This document shows, in pieces, positions 32,096-45,110 of a DNA stretch of 64,000 bases. Made by a program: the position numbers and the translations under genes. A model generated the notes under the pieces. That model had not been told where the DNA came from. It did no database searches and saw only the letters and a list, made by a program, of their open reading frames with translations. Positions within the stretch are counted from its first letter, which is position 1. Every line of letters begins with the position of its first letter. Source of the stretch: Eustoma russellianum (taxonomy: Eukaryota > Streptophyta > Magnoliopsida > Gentianales > Gentianaceae); assembly GCA_036186865.1 (NCBI GenBank), contig AP025048.1, forward strand, positions 25,783,397 to 25,847,396, read 5' to 3'.

Positions 32096-35000
32096 ATATT
32101 ATGATATGGAATATTAGGGGCATGCGTACCTCTCTGCCCAGAATACATCAGTTAATACATGATCATTGTTTAAATTTACTTGCTTTGATAGAGCCAAAAC
32201 ATTCATCTTCTAATATTGCTCGTTATGCTTTAAACTTTGGATTTACGGGGCATTTTTCATCACAATCTGAACGTATTTGGTTTTTCTGGCGTGACTCAGA
32301 TTTTCAGTTGGTGACGGTACAGGATGATGACCAAGTGATTCATTTTACGCTACTATTTCGTCCACTTCAATTTTCGTTTGTGTTATCTGTGGTTTATGGC
32401 AAGCATACGATTTTACAACGCCGACCCTTGTGGCATGCTTTGACTACATTTTCAGAAACATCTATAATGCCTTGGATAGTTGCGGGGGATTTTAATACCT
32501 TTCGCTCATTGTCAGATCATGAAGGCCGTTCGAATCCATCACTCTCGGCATTACAGGATTTTAATGACTGTATTGAGACATGCAGTTTGATGTCGCCACA
32601 ATTTCAGGGGTCAAAGTTTACTTGGACAGATGGCAGGGGACTTGGCAGAGTACGTCGGAGATTAGATTGGTTATTTATTAACTCTGCTCTAAATGATAAA
32701 TTTGAAGATTTGCAGCTCACTCATCTATCTCGCACTACTTCGGATCATACACCTTTGTTGTTTCTATGTCGTATATGCCAGTCCGACCACCGTCGTTCCT
32801 TTCGATTTCTAGACTCATGGTTGCTACACCCGGATTTTCATACTTATGCACAACATGCTTGGGCATCTTATTCTACCACTGGTGGCATGTGTGGCTTCTA
32901 CTCCAAGTTATTCCGGTTAAAGAAAGACATACAGCGGTGGAACAAGAATATTTTTGGTAATATATTTTCTAATGTCAAGATGGCAGAATCCAATTTATCA
33001 CGCGCTGAAAACGTTTGGGATGCATCTCCTACTGAGGCGAACAGGATTGAGTATCATAAGGCAAAGGCTGAATATCTTCAAGCATCCTCCTATGAACTGA
33101 GTTTTTGGAAACAAAAGTCTTGCATACGATGGCTAAAAGAGGGAGACGCAAATACACGTTATTTCCATTCGATTGTCAAAGGAAAACGGTTGCAGTTACG
33201 AATTCAACAAATACACACACAAACAGGCAGCTTATGTTCTACACCGGATGAAATTATGTCGGAAGCGGTAGCCTTTTACACATCCTTATTTGCTCATGAG
33301 CAAACTCAAAAGTACGATGCTATCCTTTGCCATATTCCACGGGTGGTTACTTCGGAGGATAACAATCTGCTAACTCAAATACCCATGGAACCGGAAATTA
33401 AAGCTGGCATCTAGATCCTGCTAGCGCAGCAGGCCCGGATGGTTTTAATGGTCATTTTTACCAATCCTGTTGGTCCATTATTCATACTGACGTAGTAAAG
33501 GCAGTGCAGGAATTTTTCCTAGGCATTCCTCAATGTGCGGTGATGGCAAGTGCGCTCATTACGTTGATTCCTAAAAAACACTCTCCTACTACCTTCAGTG
33601 ATTTTCGGCCAATATGTTTAACGAATTTTCTGAGCAAAGTTTGCACAAGAATTATTGCTAGTCGTTTGAGTACATTGCTCCCACGAATAATATCTCCAGA
33701 ACAAACGGGCTTCCTGCTCGGATCAGATATTTCCTCCTAAGTAATTATGGCTCGTGAGATGATACATATGCTGGATAAAGGTGGTTCACAGGTATGTTTA
33801 AAGCTAGATATGATGAAAGCATTCGATAGAGTCAGCTGGGAATACTTGTAGCTTTTACTGCGAACTTTTGGTTTCTCTGATTTTTTTCATTCGTATTATC
33901 CTGAACCACCTGCGAGCTACCACTTTAGCAGTCTTAATTAATGGTCAACCTTCATCAACTTTTCGGCCATTTAGAGGGGTGAAGCAGGGAGATCCTTTAT
34001 CACCATTACTTTTTATACTCTCTTCTGACGGATTTAGTAGGGGGTTGAAAGCATTAACAACTGCTGGACAATTGCAACCATTTCGCTTGGGGCGGATTCC
34101 ATTTAGCATAACACATTTGGCCTATGCCGATGACTTGTTGGTATTTTTGCGTGGAACACAGCAAAACTTACGGCATTTTCACACCTTCCTCACACAATAT
34201 GAAGCTGCTTCTGGACAAAAAGTTAACTTTCAGAAAAGCAGTATGATCCCTTCTACTAATACATCTACACGGTAGCGACGCAATTTTGAGAATATCATCA
34301 ACATGCGATGTTCATCTTTACCTTTCAAATATCTTGGCTCTTATTTGCACAAAGGTATTCCCCGTGCCAGACACTGTGTTCCTTTATTGCAGCATATTGA
34401 TGACAAACTTCACGGATGGCACTCTCGATTACTTTCTGCTGCGGGACGCTTAGTTCTGTTACGTTCTGTCATAGCAGCATTACCGCTACATCTCCTTGCG
34501 TCCGGTGGATTACCTAAATCAGTTATCAAGATCATTAATCGGAAAATGGCATGTTTTTATTGGGGCAGTCGATATCATTGGGTATCATGGAATACTATTT
34601 GCACGCCTCAAGAAGAAGGAGGTTTGAGGATTCGAGACCTAAACATGTTACAGACAGCTTATCACTGCCGTATTTGGTGGTCGTATCAACAAAATTCTAC
34701 GCTTTGGAGTACATATATGCACGCCAAGTATGGTCACCGCAAAGATTATTTGCCTCGTTTACCTGATTCACTTATCTGGAAAATAATTTGCAGGATACAT
34801 CCTTTTTGCCTTTCTCAAACTACTGGTCAAGGTACGCATCTAACATGGTTACACGCGCCAATGGGTGAATTTTCTTTACGTAGTGCTTATGATAATAGTC
34901 GCACATCATACCCGCATCTACTATCAGCAAAGTTTATTTGGTGTAAACAGCATTCCCCAGCTATTCAGATATTCTTATGGCGACTCTTCCATTCTGCGGT

Positions 35001-35946
35001 GCCAATGGAGGATTATATTGGCAAGTATTTTACATCTCGCCCTACGCAATGTCCATTCTGTAAAACAGCGTCGGCAACGGTAGATCATGTTTTCCTGCAT
35101 TGTTCACATGTGCGGCCTTTATGGCATTACTATGCTGGGGAATTACACTGTCCGACACCGTCGTCGCTGCAGTTGCGTCAGTATATCCTCGCTTGGTGGT
35201 ATCGTTCATCTTTTTCATCTCTTCTTGGGGTATTCAAAATTATAATTTCAGCGATCATACTGTATAACATCTGGCGTGGCTACCCCTCAGTAATCTATGG
35301 AGATCAAACTAGCATTACACTCACATCCCTTCGAGAATCAATACGCTATGACATTATCATTTGGTGCAAAAAAATAGCGGGTACTAAAATTGCTACTGAT
35401 GCTAGGCGGTATTTCTCTTGGCTACCGTCTCTGCCGGTCCCGCGATCTTGCATGATTCGTTGGCTTACACCACCGCCAGGCCTACTTAAATTGAACATAG
35501 ATGCGGCAAAAGGTCGACAGCATGCAGCAGGGGGAGCTATATTGCGTGATCATATGGGATTTTGTGTGGGAGCAATTTCATTCAAGCTACCGGCAAGTAC
35601 ACCGCTAAATGCGGAAATTCAAGCCGCATTATTTGGACTGTTATATTTTCTTCCGCTACATCGCGTCACCGTATTAGAATCTGACTGTAGCCAGATGATG
35701 TCTCGTTTGGCCCGCCCGCAGCTAGTACATGGGAATTATTATCTTCGCATGCTTCACACTCTAGTTCATCTCCACCAACTCGACTATCATCATATCTATC
35801 GAGAAGCAAATATGGCAGCACATTATCTAGCTCAACAGGCCATGTTGAATCCCATCACACAATACTATTCATCTCGTACTCTCCCTTCATTGGTGCGCAC
35901 ATCCATCTCCTTGGATCACTCCTCCATTCAATTGCGTATCCCTTGA
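32092..35946 (+). pseudogene. LINE A ORF2 (endonuclease, RT, zf-RVT, RNase H), broken
   Basis: Multifunctional retrotransposition protein. The APE-type endonuclease is at the N-terminus (MIWNIRGMR, ALIEPKH, VAGDFNTF, TWTDGRGLGR, TSDHTPL). RT follows with AAGPDGF, LITLIPKKHSPTTFSDFRPI, KLDMMKAFDRVSW and catalytic AYADDLLVFL (near 34117). zf-RVT has CPFC...H...C (35050-35110). RNase H (LNIDAAKGR..GGAILRD..ESD..IYREANMAAHYLA) spans about 35480-35850. Defects: frameshift near 33402, TAA 33738-33740, TAG 33849-33851, frameshift near 33885, TAG 34273-34275. The section from 34303 to the TGA at 35944-35946 is open. The RNase H is of the plant/archaeal-like RVT_3 kind known in plant L1 elements. Confidence 0.92.
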
Positions 35947-35979
35947 TATTCTCAAGTCTTCCACATGGATTGGCATATC

Positions 35980-36255
35980 CTCAATCTCTATGCCTGTATC
36001 CTACGGGATACAGGCAGGCTCGGTATGTGTTGCTATCTTTTGGCCTGGCATTTTCTCTACTACATAATCATTAATGTTATGCTCTTTTTGCTTGCCTAGA
36101 CATGGTTTCGATTGAATACTCCAATGGCGAGACTTCTCACGGTAATGCAATGTTCCTATCATGCGTTGGCGGACTATGCGACTATGCCTCCAATGGCGCA
36201 TCAAATCATCGCAAAGTCGCCTTGGCATAAACTTAGCCAAGGCGACTCCGGTACG
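35980..36255 (+). other. LINE A 3' UTR hairpin modules (2)
   Basis: Module 1: TGCCTGTATCC (35991-36001), loop TACG, GGATACAGGCA (36006-36016), an 11-bp perfect stem, then ggctcGGTATGTG. It is preceded by ACATGGATTGGCA. Module 2: AGTCGCCTTGGC (36215-36226) with GCCAAGGCGACT (36236-36247), a 12-bp perfect stem, then ccGGTACGG. Spacing 224 bp. Confidence 0.85.
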
Positions 36256-36376
36256 GCTGTTCTTGAAGACGCCCCGTCCAGCTTGCCATAACACACTATG
36301 GGGAATGCGGTTAACACCAACTTCTGCAACAACCATTACTTTGTACTCAATTTTAAATTCATTTCATATCAATGAC

Positions 36377-36473
36377 AGTCGTATAAATATGTACGCTTTT
36401 TCCTTCGCTAAGGTTTTATCCACAAGGGTGGTTTTACTTGGCAAGGTTTTAATGCGGCATATCATATACGACT
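36377..36473 (+). other. LINE A conserved 3'-terminal RNA structure
   Basis: The outer stem AGTCGTATA (36377-36385) pairs with TATACGACT (36465-36473). Inside it, ATATG pairs with CATAT and CGC with GCG. An inner rod follows: CCTT/AAGG, GCTAAG/CTTGGC (one GU), CCAC/GTGG, apical loop AAGG. The 97-nt length is conserved across most copies. Confidence 0.8.
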
Positions 36474-36593
36474 GGAGATATGTCATTATTAGTTCGTTAT
36501 TTCATTTGTTCTCATACGATGACTTCGTTGTAATATGGTTTTCCTCCACCATAAATGAGGTTTATTATTAATAAAAGGTTTCGTTTAAAAAAA

Positions 36594-37541
36594 TATATAT
36601 ATATATATATATATATTGGATACAAAATTATAATTTCATATTCATCTAATTGAATACACGGCATACATATTTAACTGATAAAAATTCTCATATGTTAAAT
36701 ACACCACCAGTAAATTGCGGCTGTGAGTGCATCTAATATTTCTGCATAGCTTTTGGCCCTTAACCATTTGAACAGGAAGTGCATATTTACAAAGAAATGC
36801 TCAATATAAAAAGATGCATATTATAGTCATTAATTTGAACAACCTGCTGGCCGATTTTTTTTTCCTTTCAAATTTCAATATCAAACTTTCGGCCAGCATA
36901 AAAAAAATTCTTCCCTTTTTCCAAATTCATATTAATTCCATATTTATACACATACGGTACACACATATATACACATATGTATTCATCCATCTATGCACTC
37001 GCATATACTTATGTATGATCCATCTTTAGAATGAACATAACATATAAAATTTTTCGCAAAACATAGTAAGTATAGAGAGATTACTTACATTAATCGGGGT
37101 ATACTATACCGTAATTGAATTGGCTTCGGTGTGGGACAAAAGCTTTTCTTTTCCTACCTTCCTACTCTCGGCTGCAAGGGTTGCTGGGGAAGAATATTGC
37201 ATTTTTTTATCTTCCTATTGTCTTCGGCTGCACGGGGAAATTTGGGGTTGAGAGTATTTGTGTTGTTAGGGAAGAAACGTCAGAGGGAAGAATAGTGTGA
37301 GGGACAATTTTTTTTAAAAAAAATAAAGAAGGGGGATATGATTGATGGAATGATGGGGGAAGGATTTAGGGGCAAAATTCTTGGGGCAACAATTGTGGAG
37401 TCAGTTAGTGGGGGAGTCATGACCCCCACGACTGACGGTTACCTTTTATTTTTTTCGTTTATTATTTATTTTTTTAAACACAATTTTTAATTAAAAACTC
37501 TTTTCTTCTCTTTCTTCTTTTCGAAAACCGCGGTTGTAACA
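36594..37541 (-). repeat. LARD 3' LTR, segment 3
   Basis: After the (TA)n tail flank (36594-36616), this is the remainder of the LTR up to its first base. The reverse complement reads TGTTACAACCG at 37541 downward, matching the T1 LTR start (TGTTGTAACC). No gene. Confidence 0.78.
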
Positions 37542-39185
37542 AACTACTCCTTATAAAAAGTTGTCCTCGAAACTTGCGTGCATTAGTCGAAAAGTCGCAA
37601 GTACTTCTTCCGCACTTATTCTTCGACCTCATATTTCTATTCTGGTACCTCCAATGCTTCAACTCACATATTAAGTTTCTACAATCACTTCGTGTATGCC
37701 CACAAGGTAACTTCTAAATTTATTATCATTTGTTTGTCGAAATCATAACTTAATTTTTTTTATAACTCTAGGATAACGCCTAAGGGTAACGTCGCCACAC
37801 AAAGTGAATCCACAATTCAATCATTAGTCTATATATGCACTCACAATTGCTGCTAACAGCAACCCTCTATAACTAATGCTTAGGTGTACCACAATCATAA
37901 CTTAGTCATCTTATTCACGTGACTAATTCTATAAACTGTGTATTTCCAGAACACATGTATCATTGTACAATTCGACTCAGTCATTACTAGCATCTCACTA
38001 TATGATCTCGTCCTCATAGGGTTCAATCTCCATCTTAATTCTATGTAGTTGAAACTTAAAATTTTTTTACTATGCCTCCATATGCATTCAGACGTATTTG
38101 TCTCTATAGATTAATATCCTTAAAAGTAACATCATCAATTTATCGCAAGATTCACTGCTTAATCATAGTTATTCTCTATTCATTCTATATTCCAAGATTC
38201 AACTTAAGTGGTCATCAACTTAAACCATCTTAGAGAATTCTAACGTACCATGCTTCCACGCGCCACACTAATCCATCGTACTTCTTTACTTTGTTATTTC
38301 AACCGCTAATTTTAACTTAGTTAATCTTATACGAAAAACAAACACTACTTGTTCACACTGACTCTATTTCAGTTCAAGCTTACCAATTCAAGGGCAAGTA
38401 TCTCGATGTCCCTAAGAATCAATACTTAGCCTAACATTAGCCGTAATTTATTATTCCACCAACACTATAACAATGCTCGCTTTGTTACTATCAATCAATG
38501 ATTCTAATGAGACTAATGTCGTCGACCTATTTCGTTAACTCTAAATTCAATATCTTATCCATAACTATAAAATCCTTTGAACGATATTCTTCACTAAACT
38601 CTACTGATCATAACACTTCTAGATTATCTCTTAGTAATCATTATAAATTATTTCTTAGAACTACTGTCCCAACCTAGACCAACCATGTTCTAATGCTACA
38701 GTCCAAAGTAGGGACATGGGCCCGCTTCACTTTATTCTAATGGTAACGATTCCCAAGTAATCGTCTGACCTATTAATATGTCAACTAACGTTCACAGTAG
38801 GACATTCTGGTTAATGTTGCAATTTATATTATTTAATGGTATATTATTTAATTAGGGTTACTAAGATCACATCTAAAGGGATATGCAAATGTTATGATAA
38901 AAACTTAGTCAAAATCACATGGACATAACATCGTGCTAGGTATGTGTAACCCTCTACCAATCATCTCTTGAATCTAAAGTCATTTCTTCATTCTAAGAGC
39001 ATGCTTAGAATATAATCATCGCTATGACTAAAAATCAGTACTTATGTCCAAGATCAACTCTTAACCAAAATTGTCACTTACGTCTAAGATTGTAACTTAT
39101 GGGCAACAATTGTAACTTAATTTCTAAGATAATGGCCTAAAACTACGTTTCTGCCGTGGATCTAGAGCCATGCTCTGATACCAAC
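37542..39185 (-). other. LARD internal region, non-coding
   Basis: Reverse strand: primer-binding site at 39172-39183, then a leader-like stretch of 'taagttac/cttagac' repeats resembling the T1 leader. About 1.3 kb of AT-rich sequence without long open frames comes next, then the 'gtttcgaggacaac' segment and a weak polypurine tract (37542-37555). No gag or pol domain is seen on either strand. Confidence 0.75.
39172..39183 (-). other. LARD primer-binding site
   Basis: The reverse complement reads TGGTATCAGAGC, identical to T1 and copia. It stands two bases from the LTR boundary. Confidence 0.88.
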
Positions 39186-41006
39186 TCTAGCGACCTGTCC
39201 CGAGTCCTAGTACCCGAAACGACTCACCCGCCGTATTTTACTAAGGAAGATACTAGGCGTCGATATCGATGCAAAATACGTCAGTGGCGTGACGCAAATC
39301 GATGTCAGCGGAAGTCAAATAAAACCTCGAGATCATCAATATCATAAATGAATGTCAAAAGTGCAGGTAAAATCTAATAATATGTTGGAATAATCCAAAT
39401 GAATAAATGACTAAGTCTCAACTGTCTAAAACGAAACCGAAAATCCAAAAGTCTCTAACTCCTTAGAAAATCCTCAATGGTCAAGATCAATCAACTCTCT
39501 GGCTCCGGGTCATCCTCTACGTAAACCCACTCGAGCTCCTGATCATCTAGGGAAAAAAATAGGGAGGGAGTGGTATGAGTGACAAGTCGTCAAGTAAGTA
39601 ATCCCGCTATACTTTCTATGGGATCATGCACGGAGAAGCAAGTGTGATAAAAATATATAAAAAAAATACAACAATAGCATGCTTCTCTTCGCAAGTAGAT
39701 TTACAATTCTGCCCCTAACATCCAAAAGCAAATAGAGCAAATAGACCCAACAAAGTATGCAAAAAGTCCAATCAAGTACGTAGCAAAGTCCAATCAAGTA
39801 CGTAACAAAGTCCAATTAGGGTTAGTCCAAACCAAAATCGACGATGCAATTTTTCCAAATATGCAATGCCAAAATGTCCAAAGTCAAAGGCCCAAAATGT
39901 CAAAGTCCAAAAGTTCAAAGTTTCCAAATCCGATTTAGCCGGTTCAATGTCCAAAATCCAAATCCGAGTATAACTCAGTCCAAATCCAAATATCAAAGTG
40001 TCAAAAATCCAAAACCCGGCTAAAACGGTCCAAAATAATGCAATGGCTATAGCACCTTCCCTACAAATAACTTATACTGTGAGACTTACGAATTGGTTCC
40101 CCAATAGTCAATATGTCCCGGCGTTCTATATCACAATAACCAATATGCCGGGGCGCTCTATATCCAAAATAGCCAATATGCCCGGACGCTCCGTTTGTTT
40201 GGAACCAATCCAGCTTAACAATATATTTCAAGTGTAGCGGTGAGTTTCCAAAAATATGCAAATGCAATTTTCAAAAACATTTTCCAAGTAACAAAGTTAG
40301 TCCAATTTACCAAAATGGGCCAAAACGTCAAATTAGTCAAAATTACCAAAATTCCCTCAAATACCAATTCAATCCATATAAGTGACAACTTCATACAAAA
40401 ATAATAAGCCTCTCCAAACCAGTACAGTATTCGGTCTAATAGCTAGTCACATAAATTCATAAGTTTTATACGGAACCATACTTAATATAATAGCCTACAC
40501 ATATATATAAGTCATGTACACCTATATATATAAGAATATAACATCTTTGCAAAGTATAAAATAAAATAAGGGTGCTGCTTATCATTGACGGCAGCCGCAA
40601 AGTTCATTGTCATGGAACTAAACTTCCACCCCAAATAACTAACAAAGCTTTATATAAATAGTCAAAATTCATGTACACTTACTGTTGGACTATTATGTAA
40701 AGTTTCAAACCATGCACCCCTCAAATACCCACAGTAACCATATATTACTTCTTTCTTTTCGGCAGTGACCCCTTATTTTTACAATTCAAATGTTTTTCTT
40801 TTCCTTTCAATTAACATACAGTACATAATTCCAACACATAATAATAATCCCACACCGGTTACAAGACAATGACTTATAAAATTTGTTTGAGATTCCGAAA
40901 GAAATCAAGCAAAGAAAAGGAAAAAAAACTTAAATATTACAAATATACATGCTGGCGGAAGAAGAAACTTACGCGTATGAAATACATATCGACAAAATTA
41001 TTTATG
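39186..41006 (-). repeat. LARD 5' LTR, first part
   Basis: Aligns with 19645-21158 and, without interruption at the CACTA target, with 30372-30690. It lacks one 'gtgctctaatggcggcc' segment present near 20590. The LTR is cut at 41007 by the poly(T) of LINE B. Confidence 0.88.
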
Positions 41007-41128
41007 CTTTTTTTTATGAAAGCAAATTTTATTAAGGTATTACCTCACTTATGGTGGAGGAAAACCATATTACATGAAGTCATCGTATGAAAAATGTGAC
41101 TACAAAAAATATATAATGTCCAACCTCC

Positions 41129-41225
41129 AATCATATATGATATGCCGCATTAAAATCTTGTCAAGTAAAATCACCCTTGTGGATAAAACCTTGGGGAAGG
41201 AAAAAGCGTACATATTTATATGATT
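41129..41225 (-). other. LINE B conserved 3'-terminal RNA structure
   Basis: Transcript sense: the outer stem AATCATATA (reverse strand of 41217-41225) pairs with TATATGATT (reverse strand of 41129-41137). Both arms differ from LINE A yet stay fully paired. The inner CCTT/AAGG part is partly eroded here. Confidence 0.75.
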
Positions 41226-41469
41226 AGATTGTTGGTATATTGTAAAGTATATAAAAAAATGATTGGCAAAGCAAGATGCCGCTGTATAAGATTCTTCCTT
41301 ATTGACTGTACGCCATAGCTGCGTCTTTGGTGCGAGTTGGTGTCCATTGGTGTCTTGTCAAGCAGTAGTCCTCAACCGCAGTAGTAGTATTGACCAAGCA
41401 ATCAAAAACCAGACATTAGAGTTGAAGAATAATATAGCATGTAAAGGTGGAAGCATGCATGAAAACAAC

Positions 41470-41715
41470 ATACCGACGTTGCCTGTATTCTTTCCGAATA
41501 CAGACAACCACCCAGATATGACGAACAGGAACCAGCGAGCCAAAGATTGTCCATCAGGATAATATACCACAGCAGAAGAGCCTCGCAACAATTTTGGTCC
41601 GTTACATTCATGATGAAAATAGGATGTTGAGGAAGACGAAACAAGGGATGAGATATAAAGAATAAAGTAGTGTACCCATGCTGCCTGTATCATTGAGTTG
41701 ATACAGGCAAATATG
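41470..41715 (-). other. LINE B 3' UTR hairpin modules (2)
   Basis: 41478-41490 GTTGCCTGTATTC with 41496-41508 GAATACAGACAAC: 12 pairs plus one GU in transcript sense, followed by gtcGGTATGTT. 41682-41692 TGCCTGTATCA with 41699-41709 TGATACAGGCA: 11 bp perfect, followed by gcatGGGTACA. Spacing 204 bp. Confidence 0.85.
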
Positions 41716-41721
41716 AGTGTA

Positions 41722-44700
41722 TTAGCTATGTCCATCCCGCAAATATGGAATGGTGAAGTCCGTGATAAGGCAGCCCCTAGCCACTGGAGAGAGGTCCCGT
41801 AAGGTAGAGAACCGGCTAAAACTAGGATTTTGCATAGCATATGCTGCAAGATGATGAGCTACATCATTTGTCTCCCGTGGAATGTAAGACAGTTCAGCAC
41901 GTGTTATACTCAAGAATAGTCGAAGCTGTTGCAATTCCTGTCTAAGGTCTCCTGTATGGATGGAACGATTGCCTAGCATAAGTATGACTGACATACAGTG
42001 TGTCTCAATGATGAGGCCCGTATGACCAAAAGAGAAGTATATAACTGAATATAGTATAGCCTGCAGTTCTGCTCTGAAAGGTGACAATTTAGGCAGTGTA
42101 AACGCTATCGCTGTTTGAAGTGTACCTGAAGAATCTCGGAGTATGGCCCCTGTCGCCCAGTTTTTCCTTCCAGCAGAGGCGTCTACATTCAGTTTTAATC
42201 TTCCAGATGGAGGTGGATGCCATCGTACTATTAATAGTCTGTGTGATCGTATATGCGGAGATAAGAGACACCAAACTTGGTAGCGTGGAGGCAAAGCGCT
42301 TTTCAGATACTACAGCGCACCAACTGTATATATCCATGCGAATTTTCTCACCTAGCCTGTTGCCGTTGTATGTTTCCTGACCAAAAGTAATACTTGCATG
42401 TTCTTTCCATATGTTCCAGCAGATTACATGAGGAATGACAACCTGTAGGTGCCCTCGCATTGATGAAGATGAAGATTGTAGCCACCAGTTCATGAGATGA
42501 GAGCGCATTGAGATAATTGAGTATCTTGGACCATCAACCAGGATAATATATTTTTGCCAAGTTATAGCAATCATAGGACAATGTATAAATAAGTGATTGA
42601 TGTCACTTGATGCATTTCGACAGAACGGACATTGGGAGGGTAGTGAATGAGTAAAAATCTTCAAATTTTCTGGTAAGGGCAATGCCCCATAACATAATTT
42701 CCACAAGAAGACCTTAGATGCATTAGGGATACCTTGCCACCAAATGTACTTGCAGCTTCGCAAAGTTGCCCGCTTCTGGCGACATTCCTCATATGCATTC
42801 TTGAGAGTAAATTGTCCGTTTGGGTTAGGGAGCCACTGTGACCCCGTTGGGACACTTACCACTCGTTCTTGACAAAAGGTGTGAATCCTGCAAATGCGTT
42901 TCCAAACTGAAGAATCGTATAATAAAGGTCTGTAATGTCCACGCCTACCATATTTTTGTTGCATATATGACGCCCAGAGCGTTGAACCTTGATGATATGT
43001 CCACCAAATTTTACAATCGAATGCTCGTTGTAAGGAATATAACGGGCGAATCCCAATACCTCCCTCTAATGTAGGAAAACATAGGTCATGCCAAGATCTC
43101 CAGTGATGTTTGCCTGCCCAAAAGAAATGAGACATCTTTTTCTCTAGTTCTTTGATAACGCTACTAGGCAGTTTAGAAACGGCTAGTATATGCAGTGGGA
43201 TTGATGAGAGGGTAGACTTAATAAGTGTAAGTTTTCTTGCTGTATTTAAGAGTTTTGCGGACCATCCATGCAGTCTATTGTGAAAATGCTGTAGAAGAGT
43301 TTGGCAGTGATAACTACGACAAATTTCTTTATGTATTGGAGCTCCCAGGTATCTCATTGGTAAGGAAGAGAGTCGCATGCCAAGGATGTTTACTACCTGA
43401 TGTCCGTTCTGATTGTTGTTGACTATCACCAAGATTTTTCGAAAATTAACTTGCTATCCGGATGCTTGTTGATATAGTTGTAGAAAAGCAATGAACCTTC
43501 GCAAATTACTTGATGTTGCACTTAAAAAATGAGTAAATCATCATCATAACCCAAATGTGTGGGCGTTGCTACTCTGCCATCCTTGAAACCGCTGATTATG
43601 TGATTGTCTGCCAACGACTTTAAACCTCTATAAATCCTTCCGAAGCAAGTATGAATAAAATGGTGGACAAAAGGTCACCCTGCTTGACACCACGGCCTGG
43701 ACTAAAAAAACCCGCTTGGTTTTCCATTAATTAAAACTGAGCATTTTGTGGTAGCTAGATTGTTGAGAATAAGATGAACAAAAAAGGATGAAAACCCATT
43801 TTCAATGATAGAAGTCGAAGATAGTCCCAACTAACTCTGTCAATTGATTTGGTCATATCTAGTTTGATAATTGCTCGACCTCCCCGTTGAAGCTTATCTA
43901 GCATGTGTACCATTTCCTTAGCCATCAAGATCTGCTCGGATATACCTCTTCCTGGTATAAATCCAGACTGTTCTGGCGAAATCAGTTTGGGGACGAGTGG
44001 TGCTAGGCGCGTAGAAAGAAGACGTGTGACTACCTTTGAAATGAAGTTTGTGAGACATATTGGACGAAAGTCTGCAAATGTTTCGGGTGTATGTACCTTT
44101 GGGATCAATGTGATTAAGGATGCCGCCATTGACGTGGGCATTCATATGCCAATAAAAAAACTCCTGTACAGCTTTGAGAACATCACACTGTATAATATCC
44201 CAACAGCTTCTATAAAATTTACCGTTATAACCATCTGGACCTGCAACGCTTGTTGGACTAAGTGCCTACACTGCTTGTTTAACTTCTAGTAGTTGAGGTA
44301 TTGCAATCAATATTTCATCATCCGCCGATGTGATCATTGGCAAGATATATTTCAAGATTTCCTCCGTATTGGTAATGGCCTCCCATGGAAAAGTGTTGAA
44401 TAAAATGCTACTGCTTCAGCTTGTATATCAGCGTCTTGATCATACTCTTGACTGTTTGTAGATTTAATCCGTATTATTCGTTGCTTCCGCCTTTTATCCT
44501 TCACAATATTATGAAAGTATGCTGTGTTTGCGTCTCCTTCTTGTATCCAGTGTATTCGTGCTTTTTGTTGCCAAAATTGACATACACGAGATTGGGCTAA
44601 TTGTAATTTTGCTTTAGCATGATGGTACTCTTGACAATTACTATCAGTTGGATTGGCATCATAGGTAGTTTCCGCTTGAACTGCTGATAATTCTGCTTCA

Positions 44701-45110
44701 GAAACTGCATCAAAGATATTGCCAAAGACTGTCTTGTTCCAGTGTTGCAAATCACGTTTAAGTCGCTGTAGCTTGTTATAAAGGCCATGCATGCCGCACG
44801 TCGTGGGATAGGAGTTCCAGGTATGACGAATAAATTGCATAAAGTCAGGATGTGTAAGCCAAACATCTAAAAAACGAAAAGATCGTGGTCCCGACATAGT
44901 AGAGTCACGACATGTAAGTAATAATGGTGCATGGTCTGATGTTGCACGGTTTAGGTGTTGAACAAGAAGAGTATCGAAATAATCATTAAATGTTGGAGAA
45001 CATAGGAATCTATCAAGCCTTCTACTTTGCCAAGACCACGTCCGCTGGACCAAGTGTACTTTGAGCCTTGATAGGGCAAATCACAAGTGGCATCAGGCAT
45101 TATACAATCT
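41722..45110 (-). pseudogene. LINE B ORF2 remnant
   Basis: Reading leftward: partial endonuclease (RATSDHAPLLL, near 44950) and the conserved linker (WIQEGDANTAYFHNIV). The RT N-terminus is frameshifted near 44150-44350 and again near 43440-43750; KLDMTKSIDRVSWDYL lies at about 43835-43880, and the segment with the YADD motif is poorly preserved. An open frame 42089-43432 covers the RT C-terminus and zf-RVT (CPFCRNASSDINHLFIHC). RNase H (LNVDASAGRKNWATGAILRD..ETHCMSV..IPRETNDVAHHLA) is at 41722-42294. The ESD-type catalytic patch reads ETH here (IIETHCMSV), so a conserved acidic residue is lost. The frame switch near 42250 separates zf-RVT from RNase H. Confidence 0.85.

Larger units (their letters stand above)
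30748..36593 (+). mobile_element. LINE A (L1-type, near full length)
   Basis: Complete order: 5' UTR (30748-30867), ORF1, ORF2, 3' UTR with two hairpins, 3'-terminal structured element, AATAAA, poly(A). Both sides are (TA)n (30701-30747 and 36594-36616). It belongs with C, D and F by protein similarity. The ORFs carry several stops and frameshifts, so it is inactive. Confidence 0.92.
19645..41006 (-). mobile_element. Minus-strand non-coding Tekay-like LARD (visible part; continues past LINE cluster)
   Basis: Direct repeats 19645-21158 and 39186-40690, plus their continuations 30369-30700 and 40690-41006, are the two LTRs of one minus-strand element. A reverse-complement primer-binding site (39172-39183) precedes the 5' LTR. 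A reverse-complement 'caagtttcgaggac' and purine stretch precede the 3' LTR start at 37541. Both signals match T1, and the LTR ends match too. The LTR is about 2.8 kb and the interior only 1.64 kb without coding capacity. Insertions inside the 3' LTR are CACTA (21159-30368) and LINE A (30748-36593); the 5' LTR is cut at 41007 by LINE B, and its far end is not in the window. Confidence 0.85.
41007..45110 (-). mobile_element. LINE B, 5'-truncated
   Basis: Minus-strand copy running from poly(T) at 41007-41015 up to the middle of the endonuclease domain, where it meets LINE C head-to-head near 45105-45115. It keeps the 3'-terminal structure, two 3' UTR hairpins and most of ORF2. It is closer to H than to A/C/D/F in the RT region. 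Confidence 0.88.

Noticed and set aside
2723..39183. tRNA genes at TGGTATCAGAGC sites
   Set aside because: They are 12-base primer-binding sites next to LTRs (2723, 13276, 39172), not tRNA genes; no cloverleaf surrounds them.
19645..40690. A segmental duplication of ~1.5 kb
   Set aside because: The repeats at 19645 and 39186 begin with LTR-end sequence and are bordered by a primer-binding site and polypurine lead-in in matching orientation, so they are LTRs of one element.
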